The notes: a model not told the origin generated them from the letters alone. 64,000 nucleotides of DNA from Actinophytocola sp050699935 (GCF_050699935.1 NZ_JBOHGB010000015.1:1-64000); one strand, 5' to 3'; shown: positions 18,662 through 28,464, numbered from the stretch's first letter. Numbers and translations: made by a program.

Positions 18662-19480
18662 TCAGCGAGACTTGAATCTCGTTATCCAGTCTGCGTTGAG
18701 TTGATCGGCCTGTCGACGGTGCCCGACCACCAGTTGCCGATCCGGCGGAACATTCAGACCGAGATAGTCGAGCACCTTTTGTGCAGTGCGGGGCGGATCT
18801 GCCGCCAACTCCTCATACGTCACCTCGCAAGGCACGGTGCTGTGAGAGGCGAACCAGACTGTCCAGTCCGCCTCGGATCTCTCGATCGTGGCGACAAGCC
18901 GACCAATCAGCTCTTCGTCGTAATGAGGATCCTGACCTCCGGGCGCGACGGCTTCGCCCGGATGCCAGAAATGGGTTTGCAGTGACTTTGCCCACGACAC
19001 CGCCTGGGCCACGACGTCGCGTCGCCGCAGGTGAACGAATCTGAGTTGACCCAACTGGGCGCTCAATAGGTCTACATCCGTCACCGTTGGTATAGATGCG
19101 GCGGCGGCAAGGCCACTTATCAGTTCCGGCAGCGTCTCTGCCATGATCCTCCCGCCAAAGACACCGTTCGACGTCTTGCCGGCGGTTAGCGCCGCTCGAA
19201 CGAACGCTTCGTCGATCCGTCCATCACGCGGTCGGGCTATACGCCAGTCGTCGGCGTACTCATTCAAACTCTTGCGATTGAAGTAGGAGGCTGGGTGGCC
19301 AGCAACCCCGGACGAGTCCAGCAGACCGCACAGCAAGGTACTTCCCGAGCGGGGTGTCGCGCAGATCAGGTACGAGTCAAAATCTGGGCGTGTCACAATG
19401 GAAGACGGTAACCAAGCGTTGACCTGGGACCAACCGAATTCCCGCACGTCGGTGGGCGCGTGAAGACGGCTCTCCGGCAT
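18662..19480 (-). CDS. Stf0-type PAPS-dependent sulfotransferase
   Basis: This 272-aa enzyme should transfer a sulfate group from PAPS to a hydroxyl. The 5'-phosphosulfate loop YLICATPRSGSTLLCGLL (about residues 36-53), GHPASYFNR just after it, and the 3'-phosphate-binding RFVHLRRRDVVAQAVSW match the Stf0 (trehalose 2-sulfotransferase) family. Length is normal. The ATG lies two bases from a truncated epimerase on the opposite strand, and the 3' end abuts an ArsR fragment, so it has no visible promoter of its own. Substrate is not known; trehalose or a secondary metabolite are options. Confidence 0.85.
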   Translation of the reverse strand: MPESRLHAPTDVREFGWSQVNAWLPSSIVTRPDFDSYLICATPRSGSTLLCGLLDSSGVAGHPASYFNRKSLNEYADDWRIARPRDGRIDEAFVRAALTAGKTSNGVFGGRIMAETLPELISGLAAAASIPTVTDVDLLSAQLGQLRFVHLRRRDVVAQAVSWAKSLQTHFWHPGEAVAPGGQDPHYDEELIGRLVATIERSEADWTVWFASHSTVPCEVTYEELAADPPRTAQKVLDYLGLNVPPDRQLVVGHRRQADQLNADWITRFKSR

Positions 19481-19482
19481 AT

Positions 19483-20127
19483 ATGACGTGCAACGTGTTC
19501 GGCACCCAGCGGCTGCTCGAGGCGGTGCGTTCGGCGCCGTCGGTCCGCCGCGTCGTGTTCGCCTCGAGCGGCTCGGTGTACGGGGCGACGACGGCCGAGT
19601 CGGCGCACGAAGGGCTCGTGCCGCAACCGCACAGTCCATACGGCGCAACCAAACTCGCCGCCGAGCACCTGTGCGGGATGTACGCCGAGAACTTCGGCGT
19701 ACCCACTGTCGCCCTGCTGTACTTCTACGCCTATGGCCCCCGGCAACGGCCGGACGTCGCGGTGTACCGGGCCATCGAGAGCGCCCTGCGGGGGAGACGT
19801 TCCCGGTCTTCGGCAACGGCGCGCGGCGTGACTTCACCTATGTCGGCGACATCGTGGACGCGACGCTGCGTGCCGCATCCGCGGACCTCGAGCCGGCCGC
19901 GGTGATGAACGTGTGCACGGCGACCGCGACGAGCGTCGACGACGTCCTCGCCGAGGTCGAGGCAGCGCCCGGACGACCACTCGTCCGGGCCGCGGAGGCG
20001 AACCGCGCGGGCTACGTGGCCGGTGGTGCGGGTGCCAACGAGCGGGCGCCTGCTCGGCTGGGCACCCACGACAACGCTCGCGGACGGCGTACGCCGCCAG
20101 GTCGAGTGGCAGCGAACCGCTATCTGA
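19483..20127 (+). pseudogene. NAD-dependent sugar epimerase, truncated and frameshifted
   Basis: This remnant belongs to an extended short-chain dehydrogenase/epimerase (UDP-glucose 4-epimerase type). It lacks the N-terminal GxxGxxG nucleotide site and begins inside the fold at NVFGTQRLLEA. It keeps the active-site segment VVFASSGSVYG and YGATKLAAEH (YxxxK), then shifts frame near 19790 (continuing as FPVFGNGARRDFTYVGDIVDA). It shifts again near 20050, ending in LADGVRRQVEWQRTAI with TGA at 20125. The left edge coincides with the sulfotransferase start. Confidence 0.78.
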
Positions 20128-20236
20128 CAGGGAACCGAGCTGTTCAGCACGAGAAAACGCGCAGACATACCTGGGGGTATTCGTTGCGGTCGCGAAACGC
20201 GCCGATTCCCATTGTTCAAGAGTTCATTGGCCCGCG

Positions 20237-20734
20237 ATGAAGGAGTCATTGATCGATATCGTCGACCGGGCCGTCGTCGAGCAGGCCACGATCAGAGCCG
20301 TCGCCTTCGACTTCGACGACACCATTGTCCGCAGCCCGGTGTCGTGGCGGTCCGTCATGGCCGAGCTCTTCGTCGAGGTGCTGTACCCGGATGTACTGGC
20401 GGCCGACCGCGCCTCGCTGCACACCGGCATGACCGAGCGCATCACCGCGGACTCCGGTGTCTCGCTGTCCGTGTTCATGGACCGGCTTGCCGAGCAGGCC
20501 GCGCGCGCCGGAGTCGCCGGTGCGCGTTCCGCGGGCGAGTACCGGGCGCTGTTCGACGCGTGCTGGAGGTCGGCCGCCGACGATGACGACCCGGCACATC
20601 AGAGCAGGGCGATCGCGATGTTCGGCGAAGGCCTGCTGTGGTTGAACGCCACCAGGTCACTCGTCCTCGGCGACCTGCGCACGGCCGACGACGTGTGGCG
20701 GTTCGTCCACTCGCGCGGCGAGGTGACGCGATGA
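20237..20734 (+). CDS. HAD-like protein, probably partial
   Basis: This 165-aa protein starts with the HAD-phosphatase motif I, AVAFDFDDTIVRS (about residues 20-32, DxDxT-type), followed by a helical cap-like region. Motifs II, III and IV expected later in the fold are not evident, and the usual length is 210-240 aa, so the gene may be cut short. ATG 20237 is chosen because the upstream frame is epimerase debris. The stop overlaps the ATG of the ATP-grasp gene, indicating one former operon. Confidence 0.55.
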   Translation: MKESLIDIVDRAVVEQATIRAVAFDFDDTIVRSPVSWRSVMAELFVEVLYPDVLAADRASLHTGMTERITADSGVSLSVFMDRLAEQAARAGVAGARSAGEYRALFDACWRSAADDDDPAHQSRAIAMFGEGLLWLNATRSLVLGDLRTADDVWRFVHSRGEVTR

Positions 20735-22028
20735 CCGGGGCCAAGCCGCGGCTGCTTGTCCTGTACGACAAGGGATCCTGTGGTCCGCTCGAGATCCATG
20801 GCTCCCTCTCGCCGCTCGCCGGGCTGGAGTTCGCGATCGGCCGCAGCGAGCACGCACGGCAGGCGGTGCCGATCCTCGAAGGCCTGGGGACGGTGCGTCC
20901 GATCGACGACGTGCTCGATGACCGCGCCGAGGTGCCTGCGGGCGGGTACGCGGGCGTGCTGACGTACAGCGAGCGCATGCTCGACGACTGCTCCGTGCTC
21001 ATCGAGCGGTGGGACCTGCCCGGTCATTCCACCGAGGTCGTCGCGGGCCTGACGGACAAGTCGGTGCAGCGGGCGCGCCTGGCGCGTGCGGGGCTCGGCG
21101 ACGTCCGGAGCGTGCCGGCGCGGACGGCGGACGAGTTCGCGGCGGCGTTCGCGGAGGTCGGCACGCCATGCGTCGTGAAGCCCGTGCGTGGCGAGGGGAG
21201 CAGGCAGACGTTCCGCGTGCTGGACCCGGACGAGGCACGCCGGCTGACCGGCGAGCTCACGGCGGAGCCAGGCGGGACGGCGCCCGAGCACTACGTCGTC
21301 GAGGAGATGCTCCGAGGCGAGGAGCCGGGCCCGTTCGCCGACTACGTCTCCGTCGAGACGATCAGCCGGGCTGGCGTCCATCGCACGGTCGGGGTGACGA
21401 GCAAGTTCCCGCTCGCGGAGCCCTTCCGGGAGACGGGCCAGCTGTGGCCCTGCCATCGACCGGTCTCCTGGCAGGCGGAGATCGAGCGTTCGTCGGCGAC
21501 GTGCTCGACGCGCTCGGCGTGCGCTGGGGAGTGACCCACGCCGAGCTCAAGCTGACGGTATCGGGCCCGCGGGTGATCGAGGTCAACGGGCGGCTGGGCG
21601 GCGACGTCGCTGACCTGTGCCTGCGCGCGCTCGACTTCGACATCATCGCGGAGGCGGGCCGGGTGGCGCTGAACACCGGGACCGGATTCGCCGGGCCGTA
21701 CCGCGGTTCGGACGTGATCTTCCAGTTCAACAACCTCGCGCCGGCGTCGGCCCGGCAACTTGTGGGGGTGCGCGGGGTCCGCGAGCTGCGCAAGGTCGCG
21801 GGCATCGCCCGGTACTCCACCCGGATCTTCCCGGGCACGTCGATGGAGGACTCGGTCGGCACGCAGGAGTTGGACACGATCTACGGCGTCGCCGGCAGCC
21901 CCGGTCACCTGGCGGCGGTGCTGGCGGAGGCACTGACCGTGCTGACGTTCGAGTTCGCCGACCGCGACGGCGCACGTTCGGTCGTGCCCGCACTGCGTCT
22001 GCCGTCCGCCGGGTTCCTGGGGGGAGGG
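20731..22028 (+). pseudogene. ATP-grasp ligase, frameshifted
   Basis: This carboxylate-amine/thiol ligase of the ATP-grasp superfamily would have about 430 aa. Residues 1-255 (frame from 20731) contain the Lys-bearing strands CVVKPVRGEGSRQTFRV and YVVEEMLRGEE. Frame is lost near 21480, and the rest, with the Mg-binding WGVTHAELKLT and VIEVNGRLGGDVADL segments, continues one frame over. After the shift the frame runs on into the MFS gene without a stop, so the 3' boundary is approximate. Such enzymes join amino acids into dipeptides or modify antibiotics; the following exporter fits that. Confidence 0.72.
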
Positions 22029-22995
22029 GTGAGCGTGACAGACCAGCATGCCGCCGCCGGGTCGACCCGCACGTTCCTCGTGCTCGGGCTGGTCGACGCC
22101 CTGGGCACCGGGTCGTTCGTGTCGAGCAACATCGTCTACTTCAACACGGTGCTGGCCTTGTCGGGCGGCACCGTGTCGGCCGTGCTCTCACTCGCCGGCT
22201 TCGTCGCGCTCGTCTGTCTCGTGCCGCTCGGCCGGTGGGTGGACCGGCTCGACGCCCGCGTCGTCCTCAACGTCGGTATGTGCGTGGCGTTCCTGGCCTA
22301 CCTCGTCGAAGGGCAGCATCGTCCTGTTCGTCGTCGCGACGTGCGGGATCGTCATGCTGCAACGCACGATCGCGCCGGTGATCGCCGCCGCGATCGGCCG
22401 GGCGGCGGCGGACCGGGTGGTGGTGCGCGCGAAGAACCGCGTCGCCGCCAACCTCGAGCTGTCGCTGGGCGGGGCGGTGTCCGCGGTCTGCGTCGGGATC
22501 GGCACCCCTGCCGCAATGCGTGCGCTCGTGCTGATCAACCGCGCGTCCTATGTGGTCTGTGCGGTGGTGGCGCTGGCCCTGCCGGCGATAAAGGGGGAGG
22601 CCGCCGGACGGTGGCGCAGAACCTCGCGTGTGCCCTGATAGTCGCCGGCTGCGCGCTGGTCGGGCTCGCCGCGCAGGTTCCGGTGGACGTGGTCGTGGCG
22701 CTCGTCGTGGCGGCGGTGATCCTGCTGTCGTTCGCCGAGCTGTTGCAGGCCGCCGGCGCCTGGCACCTGTCCTACGAGCTGGCCGACGACCGGCAGCTGA
22801 CCGAGTACCAGTCGGTGTTCAGCCTGGGCGTCGCGGCGCAGAGCGCGTTCGGCCCGATCCTCGTCGCGTCGGTGACGGTCGCGTTGCCGGGCGGGGCCGG
22901 CCGGGTCCGTGCTGTCCGCGGTGGTGCTCGGCATCGCCGCGGCCGGCGGCCGGCCCCACGCGCCAGTTCCGCTGGGCTTCAGCGGTACCTTCCGT
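22029..22995 (+). pseudogene. MFS exporter, multiply frameshifted
   Basis: Pieces of a major facilitator superfamily transporter appear in order in different frames: FVALVCLVPLGRWVDRLDARVVL (the G-x-x-x-D-R loop, about 22200-22265), the middle loop RTIAPVIAAAIGRAAADRVVVRAKNRVAANLELSLGG, and the late helices ending near 22900. Breaks near 22310, 22600 and 22895 split it. The start is GTG 22029 or 22035. It adjoins the ATP-grasp gene, a pairing seen in dipeptide antibiotic clusters, but no functional protein is possible as read. Confidence 0.68.
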
Positions 22996-23029
22996 CCCAA
23001 TCCGGACGTATCGTCGGTGCTTTGCGCGT

Positions 23030-23362
23030 TCACACTTTGGGAACACCGAGATCGGCGAAGAGCCGTCGCGTGGCCGGGTCGACCGAATACAGCACGGTGC
23101 CGCGGACCGAACGCGTCATGAGCACGCCGTAGGCATTGCGGATCGCGCGTGAGAGGTCGTCGGTACGGATCCTGCTGGCTTTGCTCAGTACGTGTTCGCG
23201 GTGGACCTTCCAGCCATTGCCACTCCAGGTGAGGTCCGGTCCCACGATCACACCACCCCATTCGTACTCGAGGCCCTGGGCGGTGTGGACGCAGCCGACC
23301 CGCCCGAAGAGCAGGAGGCGGAGGAGATCCGCGCTGCCGGGTCGCCTGTGCTGGCCGATCAT
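23030..23362 (-). pseudogene. DUF2075-type helicase-like ATPase, C-terminal fragment
   Basis: The 110-residue frame carries the end of a DUF2075/Schlafen-like P-loop ATPase: GCVHTAQGLEYEWGGVIVGPDL and AIRNAYGVLMTRSVRGTVLYSVD are its superfamily-1 helicase motifs V and VI. Full proteins are over 500 aa, so the Walker A part is missing. The N-terminal 20 residues before RVGCVHT do not fit the family. Its tail overlaps the end of the MFS debris, so it was joined by rearrangement. Confidence 0.65.
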
Positions 23363-23373
23363 TCGCCGGTCGT

Positions 23374-24021
23374 CTACGGCTTGCGCCCCCGCGCCGACAC
23401 CAGTGTGGGGCCGTAGATCACCGGGTCACAGGTCTCGTCGTCGAAGTCGGCGATCACCTTGTCCACCTCCGCGGGCGACACCAGCCCCGCGTCGATGAGC
23501 CGCTCGCGGAACTGGACGAACTGCGTCTGCCAGCTCGGAACCTGCGGCATGCGTCGGGGGAGAGCGACCGCCTCGGTGTCGACGTCCGCGGTGCCGGCGG
23601 CGTGCAGGATGCCGGTCAGCTTCGCGCCCATGTACGGGTCGCCGCCGCCCATGCGGAGTATCCCACCGGGTGCCGCGGCGACCTTCCGCCACGTGCCGTC
23701 CGGCGGGTAGGAGATCAGCAGGCTGGCCAGGTCGTACTCCTCGACGAGCAGCCATCCACCGGGCACCAGCGCGCGGAGCAGCTTGTCCACGATCGCGCGC
23801 GGATCCGGCAGGTGCGCCAGGACCAGCCGCGCGCAAATCAGGTCGTTGACGGATTCGCCTAGCGCGTCGGTGGCCACGTCGTGGCGCAGCACCTGGACGT
23901 TCGGCGCGTCCAACGCCCGCAGCCACGTGGTTTCGATGTCGGTTGCGACGACGTGGCCGGTGTCGCCGACGTTGTCGGCGAGCCATCGTGTCACGGTCCC
24001 GCTGCCTGCGCCGACCTCCAT
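23374..24021 (-). CDS. Class I SAM-dependent methyltransferase, N-terminally truncated
   Basis: This 215-aa protein begins directly at motif I (MEVGAGSGTVTRWLAD, residues 1-16) and continues with VVATDIETTWL, DLICARLVLAHLPDP and LLRALVPGGWLLVEEYD, a standard class I Rossmann methyltransferase. Relatives carry 40-60 residues before motif I. Upstream in frame only a short stretch (FTEGWRC) still looks homologous before the match is lost, so the N-terminal lid is missing. It may be non-functional. Methyl acceptor unknown. Confidence 0.65.
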   Translation of the reverse strand: MEVGAGSGTVTRWLADNVGDTGHVVATDIETTWLRALDAPNVQVLRHDVATDALGESVNDLICARLVLAHLPDPRAIVDKLLRALVPGGWLLVEEYDLASLLISYPPDGTWRKVAAAPGGILRMGGGDPYMGAKLTGILHAAGTADVDTEAVALPRRMPQVPSWQTQFVQFRERLIDAGLVSPAEVDKVIADFDDETCDPVIYGPTLVSARGRKP

Positions 24022-24442
24022 GCAGCGCCAGCCTTCGGTGAAGCTCCATGCCTCGGAACCACAAGGTAGCGGCGACTAGCGGCCTCGCAGAAACGCCGGC
24101 AGCGGAGCCCCGACCCACACTCCGGAGACCTGTCCGCGTTCAAGAGTTCTTGTGGGGCCACGAATCCGGTTCGGGATGATCGTGAGGTGAGAGCGCGAGG
24201 TGGTTCGCCGGTGCGGTGGTGGCAGGCAGTCTTGGTGATCGTCGTTCCGGTGGTGCTGGCCACACGGGCGCGATATTGGTGTTGCGCCACCATGATGGCC
24301 GTCCCGGACCCGCTGCCGACCGTCTACTTCGGAGGCTCCTCGCGCGCGGCGCTGCCGGTCGTCAGCTGCTGCGCAGTGTGAGGTTCAGAGCCAAACGCCC
24401 GTGGAAAACGACGGACCATGCTCCCGGAACATTGCTACCGAG
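24022..24442. other. No gene recognised
   Basis: About 420 bases between the methyltransferase and the amino-acid transporter. No frame looks like protein on either strand, apart from short debris near 24050-24110, and I see no clear terminator for the transporter operon. Confidence 0.4.
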
Positions 24443-25222
24443 TCATTCGGCCCGGTCGACATGCACCGGGTTGAGCACCCGTGACAGGAAGGTACGCGTG
24501 CGTTCCTCCTGCGGGTTACCGATGACCTGTTCCGGCGGGCCCTCCTCGACGACGACGCCGTCGTCCATGAACAGCACCTTGTCCGCGACCTCACGAGCGA
24601 ACTGCATCTCGTGCGTGACGACGAGCATCGTCATGCCCTCGTCGGCCAGCCGACGCATCACGACGAGCACGTCCCCGACCAGCTCCGGGTCCAGCGCGGA
24701 CGTCGGCTCGTCGAACAGCATCACGTCGGGGTTCATCGACAACGCCCTGGCGATCGCCACCCGCTGCTGCTGGCCGCCGGAGAGCTCGCCCGGCATCGCG
24801 GTCTCGCGGCCCGCGAGACCGACCCGCTCGAGATTCGCGAGTCCGGTCTGCTTCGCCTCGGCCTTGCTGCGCTTGAGCACCTTGGTCTGCGCGATCGTGA
24901 GGTTGTTCAGCACGTCCAGGTGGGAGAACAGGTTGAACGACTGGAAGACCATGCCGATCTTCGTCCGGGCGGCGTCGATGTCGACGTCCGGGTCGGTCAG
25001 CTCGACCCCGTCCACGACGACCGAGCCTGCGGTCGGCTCCTCCAGCACGTTCACGCAGCGCAGCAACGTGGACTTGCCGGACCCGGAGGGCCCGATGACG
25101 CACACCACCTCACCGCGCTTGACCTGCACGTCGATCCCGCGCAGCACCTCGACGTGGCCGAACGATTTGCGCAAGCCGGTGATGTCGACCGCGAGTTCGG
25201 GAGTCTCTGCCGCCGTACTCAT
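24443..25222 (-). CDS. Polar amino-acid ABC transporter ATPase
   Basis: This 259-aa ATPase of the GlnQ/HisP class powers amino-acid uptake. Walker A GPSGSGKST (about residues 43-51), Q-loop VFQSFNLF, signature LSGGQQQR and Walker B LFDEPTSALD are all intact, followed by a switch His in VVTHEM. ATG 25222 overlaps the permease stop by 4 bases. It is the last gene of a binding protein-permease-ATPase operon read leftwards. The substrate class (glutamate, glutamine, other polar amino acids) rests on family membership. Confidence 0.93.
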   Translation of the reverse strand: MSTAAETPELAVDITGLRKSFGHVEVLRGIDVQVKRGEVVCVIGPSGSGKSTLLRCVNVLEEPTAGSVVVDGVELTDPDVDIDAARTKIGMVFQSFNLFSHLDVLNNLTIAQTKVLKRSKAEAKQTGLANLERVGLAGRETAMPGELSGGQQQRVAIARALSMNPDVMLFDEPTSALDPELVGDVLVVMRRLADEGMTMLVVTHEMQFAREVADKVLFMDDGVVVEEGPPEQVIGNPQEERTRTFLSRVLNPVHVDRAE

Positions 25223-26037
25223 GCGTTCACCTCGGTCGATTCGGGTGTGCTGATCTTGCTGCCACCGGTTCGCCGCTCCAGGTGCCGGGACAGGTAGGAG
25301 AGCGGGATCGTGATGATCAGGTAACAGACGCCGGCCACCAGGACTGGCGTGAGGCTCCGGGACTCGTTCAGCGCGACCCGACCGAACTGGGTCAGCTCGT
25401 ACTCGGACACCGAGGCGCCGAGGAACAGCGCCAGCGAGGAGTCCTTGGTGAGCAGGATCAACTCGTTGGTCAGCGGCGGCAGGATGATCTTGAACGCCTG
25501 CGGAATGACAATGGTGACCATCGTGCGGCCCGGCGACATGCCCAGCGAGCGGGCCGCCTCGACCTGACCACGCGGCACCGCCTGGATCCCGGCCCGCAGG
25601 GTCTCGGCCATGTAGGCCGACGCGACGATGCCGAGCGCGATCATCAGCGCCACGTACTTGTCGAGGAAGGTGTCGAACGCCAGCGGGACACCGGTACCCA
25701 CGGCCAGGATGACCAGCAGGGCCGGCAGGCCGCGGAAGAACTCGATGTACAGGCCCGAGATCCAGCGGTACACCCGCACGGTTGACAGCCGCATCAGCGC
25801 GAGCACGAGCGCGAGCCCCAGCCCGAACCCGAAGCCCAGCGCGGTGTAGATGACCGTGTTGACCAGGGCGACGGTGATGACCTCCGGGAACATGTCCCGG
25901 GCGACCTCGAGGTCGAAAAACGTGTCGCGGATCTTGCGCCAGTTGGCGGTGAACGCCACGACGAGAACGACCGCGAGCAGGATGCCGTACTGCACCATGC
26001 GGATGACCCGCGCCCGCTTGCGCTTGGACATGGCCAT
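25219..26037 (-). CDS. Polar amino-acid ABC transporter permease
   Basis: This 272-aa inner-membrane permease of the HisM/GlnP type has a long basic N-terminal segment, five or six helices and the ATPase-contacting EAA loop VEAARSLGMSPGRTMVTIVIPQA (about residues 161-183). It should form a homodimer, as only one permease gene is present. The start ATG follows a GGAG site 8 bases upstream, and the stop overlaps the ATPase start. It works with the adjacent binding protein. Confidence 0.92.
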   Translation of the reverse strand: MAMSKRKRARVIRMVQYGILLAVVLVVAFTANWRKIRDTFFDLEVARDMFPEVITVALVNTVIYTALGFGFGLGLALVLALMRLSTVRVYRWISGLYIEFFRGLPALLVILAVGTGVPLAFDTFLDKYVALMIALGIVASAYMAETLRAGIQAVPRGQVEAARSLGMSPGRTMVTIVIPQAFKIILPPLTNELILLTKDSSLALFLGASVSEYELTQFGRVALNESRSLTPVLVAGVCYLIITIPLSYLSRHLERRTGGSKISTPESTEVNA

Positions 26038-26078
26038 GGGAAGTCAACTCCTCGAGAGTTGGATCGACCAAAGCGAAC

Positions 26079-26105
26079 GGGGCCCGCGCGGCACGCGCGA
26101 GCCCC
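26079..26105 (-). promoter_or_regulatory. Intergenic stem-loop in ABC operon
   Basis: A GC-rich hairpin (arms GGGGC..CGCGCG and CGCGCGAGCCCC with a 3-base loop) sits between the binding-protein gene and the permease gene. Such structures often lower downstream expression or protect the upstream mRNA, giving an excess of binding protein. Confidence 0.55.
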
Positions 26106-26116
26106 TGGACGACCGG

Positions 26117-26923
26117 CTACTTGGCGGGCGGCTTCGTGCCGAACCACTTCTCGTAGAGCCGGTCGTACTCGCCGCTCGACTGGGCCTCGGCCAGTACCTC
26201 GTTGACCACGTCCAGCAGGGCGGTGTTGCCCTTGCGGACGCCCATGCCGTACTGCTCGCCGGTGTCGAACTCCTTGACGACCTGGAAGTCGGTCTTCTCC
26301 TTGACCCAGTCGTAGAGCACGCCGTTGTCGTTGATCCCGGCGTCGACCTGGCCGGACTCCACCGCCGTCAGCAGCAGGCCGAGGTCCTCGAAGTTGACGA
26401 TGTCCGCACCCTCGGCGTTCTCGTTGGCGTAGTCGAAGCCGGTCGTGGAGTTCTGGGCGCCGAGCTTCTTGCCGCCGAGATCGGTGATGTCCGCGATGCC
26501 GGACCCCTTCTTCGCGACCAGCGCCTGAGTGGCCTCGAAGTACGGGTCGGAGAAGTCGATGTTCTGCTTGCGCTCGTCGGTGATCGTCATGCCGGCGGAC
26601 GAGATGTCGCACTTGCCGGAGTTGAAGTCCGCACCGGACTGGATGCCGTCGAACGGGGTGTCGATGACTTCTTGCTCGACGCCCAGCTTGTCGGCGACCA
26701 TCTGGACGAGGTCGATGTCGAAGCCGATGACCTCGCCGTTCTCCTCGTACTCGAACGGCTTGTACGGCAGGCCGGTGCAGTTGGTCAGCGTCCCCTCGTT
26801 CACCAGTTCCGGGCCACCGTTGCCGGCCTCACCGCCGTCGCCGGAGTCGTCCCCGCAGCCCGCGAGCACCAGGGCCAGCGCAGGCACGAGCACCAACAGT
26901 TTCAGCGTGGGGCGACGCGTCAC
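26117..26923 (-). CDS. Family 3 extracellular amino-acid binding lipoprotein
   Basis: This 268-aa solute-binding protein has a signal peptide ending in a good lipobox (VLAGC, Cys at about residue 23) and then a Gly/Asp-rich linker. The SBP_bac_3 fold is marked by YKPFEYEENGEVIGFDIDLVQMVAD and CDISSAGMTITDERKQNIDFSDPYFEA, the amino-acid-binding segments with the conserved Arg and Asp. It delivers polar amino acids to the adjacent permease and ATPase. It is the first gene of that operon. Confidence 0.92.
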   Translation of the reverse strand: MTRRPTLKLLVLVPALALVLAGCGDDSGDGGEAGNGGPELVNEGTLTNCTGLPYKPFEYEENGEVIGFDIDLVQMVADKLGVEQEVIDTPFDGIQSGADFNSGKCDISSAGMTITDERKQNIDFSDPYFEATQALVAKKGSGIADITDLGGKKLGAQNSTTGFDYANENAEGADIVNFEDLGLLLTAVESGQVDAGINDNGVLYDWVKEKTDFQVVKEFDTGEQYGMGVRKGNTALLDVVNEVLAEAQSSGEYDRLYEKWFGTKPPAK

Positions 26924-27397
26924 GGTGTCAACTCCTCGTCACTCAGATCTGCTCGAGTGAGGCGCATACTGCCACCCCGCACCGACAAGGCCCAACACCC
27001 GCGGTCATTGTTGCGTGCTCTTAACCGATGGCGGGCCACCCCGCCAGCAGCACCGGGACCACCGCCGTCCCGTCTGGTGTATCGTGCCCAGGCGTTCGCC
27101 CGGTCTCACCATCGAGTACTCACTGAACGTGATGAGTTCAGTCCATGGCGGAGTCCCAGCTCGTCCTGGTCCGGCGGGGGAGCAGTGCTCTCATTGCGCA
27201 ACAGCCGCGCGAACCGGATCGAGCGCGCAGCTGAGGGCGGGTAGCCGGGCTGTCGTCGACAACGGCGGCCGACACACGGAGGGGGTGCGCCGGGCGGCCC
27301 GAGCTTGGTCCCGAACTAACTGTCCATCATGGACACTTCCTATTTCGCAAATGCCGAGGGCATGCGCGAAGGGCCGTGGCGTGCTCGTGGGACTTGG
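26924..27397. other. Intergenic, promoter region of amino-acid transporter
   Basis: About 470 bases with no supported gene. It must hold the promoter for the leftward ABC operon. I see no riboswitch-like fold or clear -35/-10 pair. Confidence 0.4.
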
Positions 27398-27896
27398 TCA
27401 GTCGGCGGGTATCTTTCGGTTGGAGTAGTACGGTTCGTTGAACGAGAGCTCCTCGGCGAGCCAGTGGCCCAGGGCGCGGAACAGTTTCGTGTAGTAGCCC
27501 TCCTCGTAGGCGGTCGGCGTGACCCACCAGCTGACGTCCACGTCGTGCTTCAGCAGTTCCTCGGTCAGCTGGGTGCGCCGGCCCATCGGATAGAGGTAGC
27601 AGCATCCGAGATACCGGTCGTTCGTGTTGTACACGGCGTAGGTGTATGAGTCCCCCGTCCCGGAATTCGGCCTCGTGCCAGACCAGGTCGACGAAGTAGA
27701 AATCTTCGGTGACCTCCTCGGTCGGCGCCACCCCGAGTCCGCCGGATGATCTCGAGACTCGCGTTGATCCCCGCACGTCTTCCCGCAGGTCCGCGCGCGA
27801 GATCGCCCTGGTCACCAGGTCTTCGTAGGTCAGTGTCTCAGGGACCGTGTGTCTCGGCGACACGACGAGTTTCTTGATGAACTCGCGGCACTCCAT
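27398..27896 (-). pseudogene. GNAT-like acetyltransferase, frameshifted
   Basis: The N-terminal part (MECREFIKKLVVSPRHTVPETL, from ATG 27896) and the C-terminal part (VYNTNDRYLGCCYLYPMG to SWWVTPTAYEEGYYTKLFRALGHWL, ending at 27398) lie in different frames but resemble one protein of about 165 aa. The break is near 27650, and a second may lie near 27740. The YLGCCYLYP strand and YEEGYYT segment suggest the GNAT N-acyltransferase fold, but this is by pattern only. Confidence 0.5.
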
Positions 27897-28464
27897 TTCT
27901 CCTCCTCGGCGTCCGGTCAACGCGGCGACGGCTGTCGGACTACGACCGGCCAGTGGACCAAGCATGAGACCTTGCTGGACCCCGACAACGTGGCGGCGGG
28001 GCCTGTGGTTCGGATTCGTCTGTCCACTCCGGACCGATCATTCGGTCGCGGAGGCCGGCGCATCCGGCGATTGTCGATGTGGAGACATTGACTGCGCGGC
28101 GGTTCGGCGTCAGACAGCCCGTCGCCGACGTGTGCACCTGCGCGCGTCGACACCCGACGGCCGCGACAGGACCCCGTCGGCACGCGTCCGCCTGGAACTT
28201 CCTCACCGGCATGTACTGCAAAGCCGGCGGATACCCATGGAGTCCGTGCCTTGCTATGTCGGTGTTGGGTTCTATCGACCGCTGGGCACAGCGTTCCCCA
28301 CCATGTAAACCAGCCTGGTGCAAGCCTTCGACGGCACGGCGACGGACTGGTGTGATTGGAGCTGCTGAATGCGTGAGCTGCAAAGAAGATGTGGATCCAG
28401 TCGGGTACCCCGCCGCGGTCACCGTAATCATTACCGAGTGCCGGGTACTCTGCGTGCAACAAGC
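27897..28464. other. No gene recognised
   Basis: About 570 bases of lower-quality coding pattern on both strands. Nothing recognisable, and the IS3 element begins shortly afterwards. Confidence 0.4.

Noticed and set aside
24443..26071. 542-residue minus-strand fusion of permease and ATPase
   Set aside because: The first half is an out-of-frame reading of the permease; the real ATPase starts at 25222.
27015..27428. 137-residue plus-strand frame upstream of the amino-acid transporter
   Set aside because: No domain, Arg/Ser-rich, overlaps the end of the frameshifted acetyltransferase-like gene.
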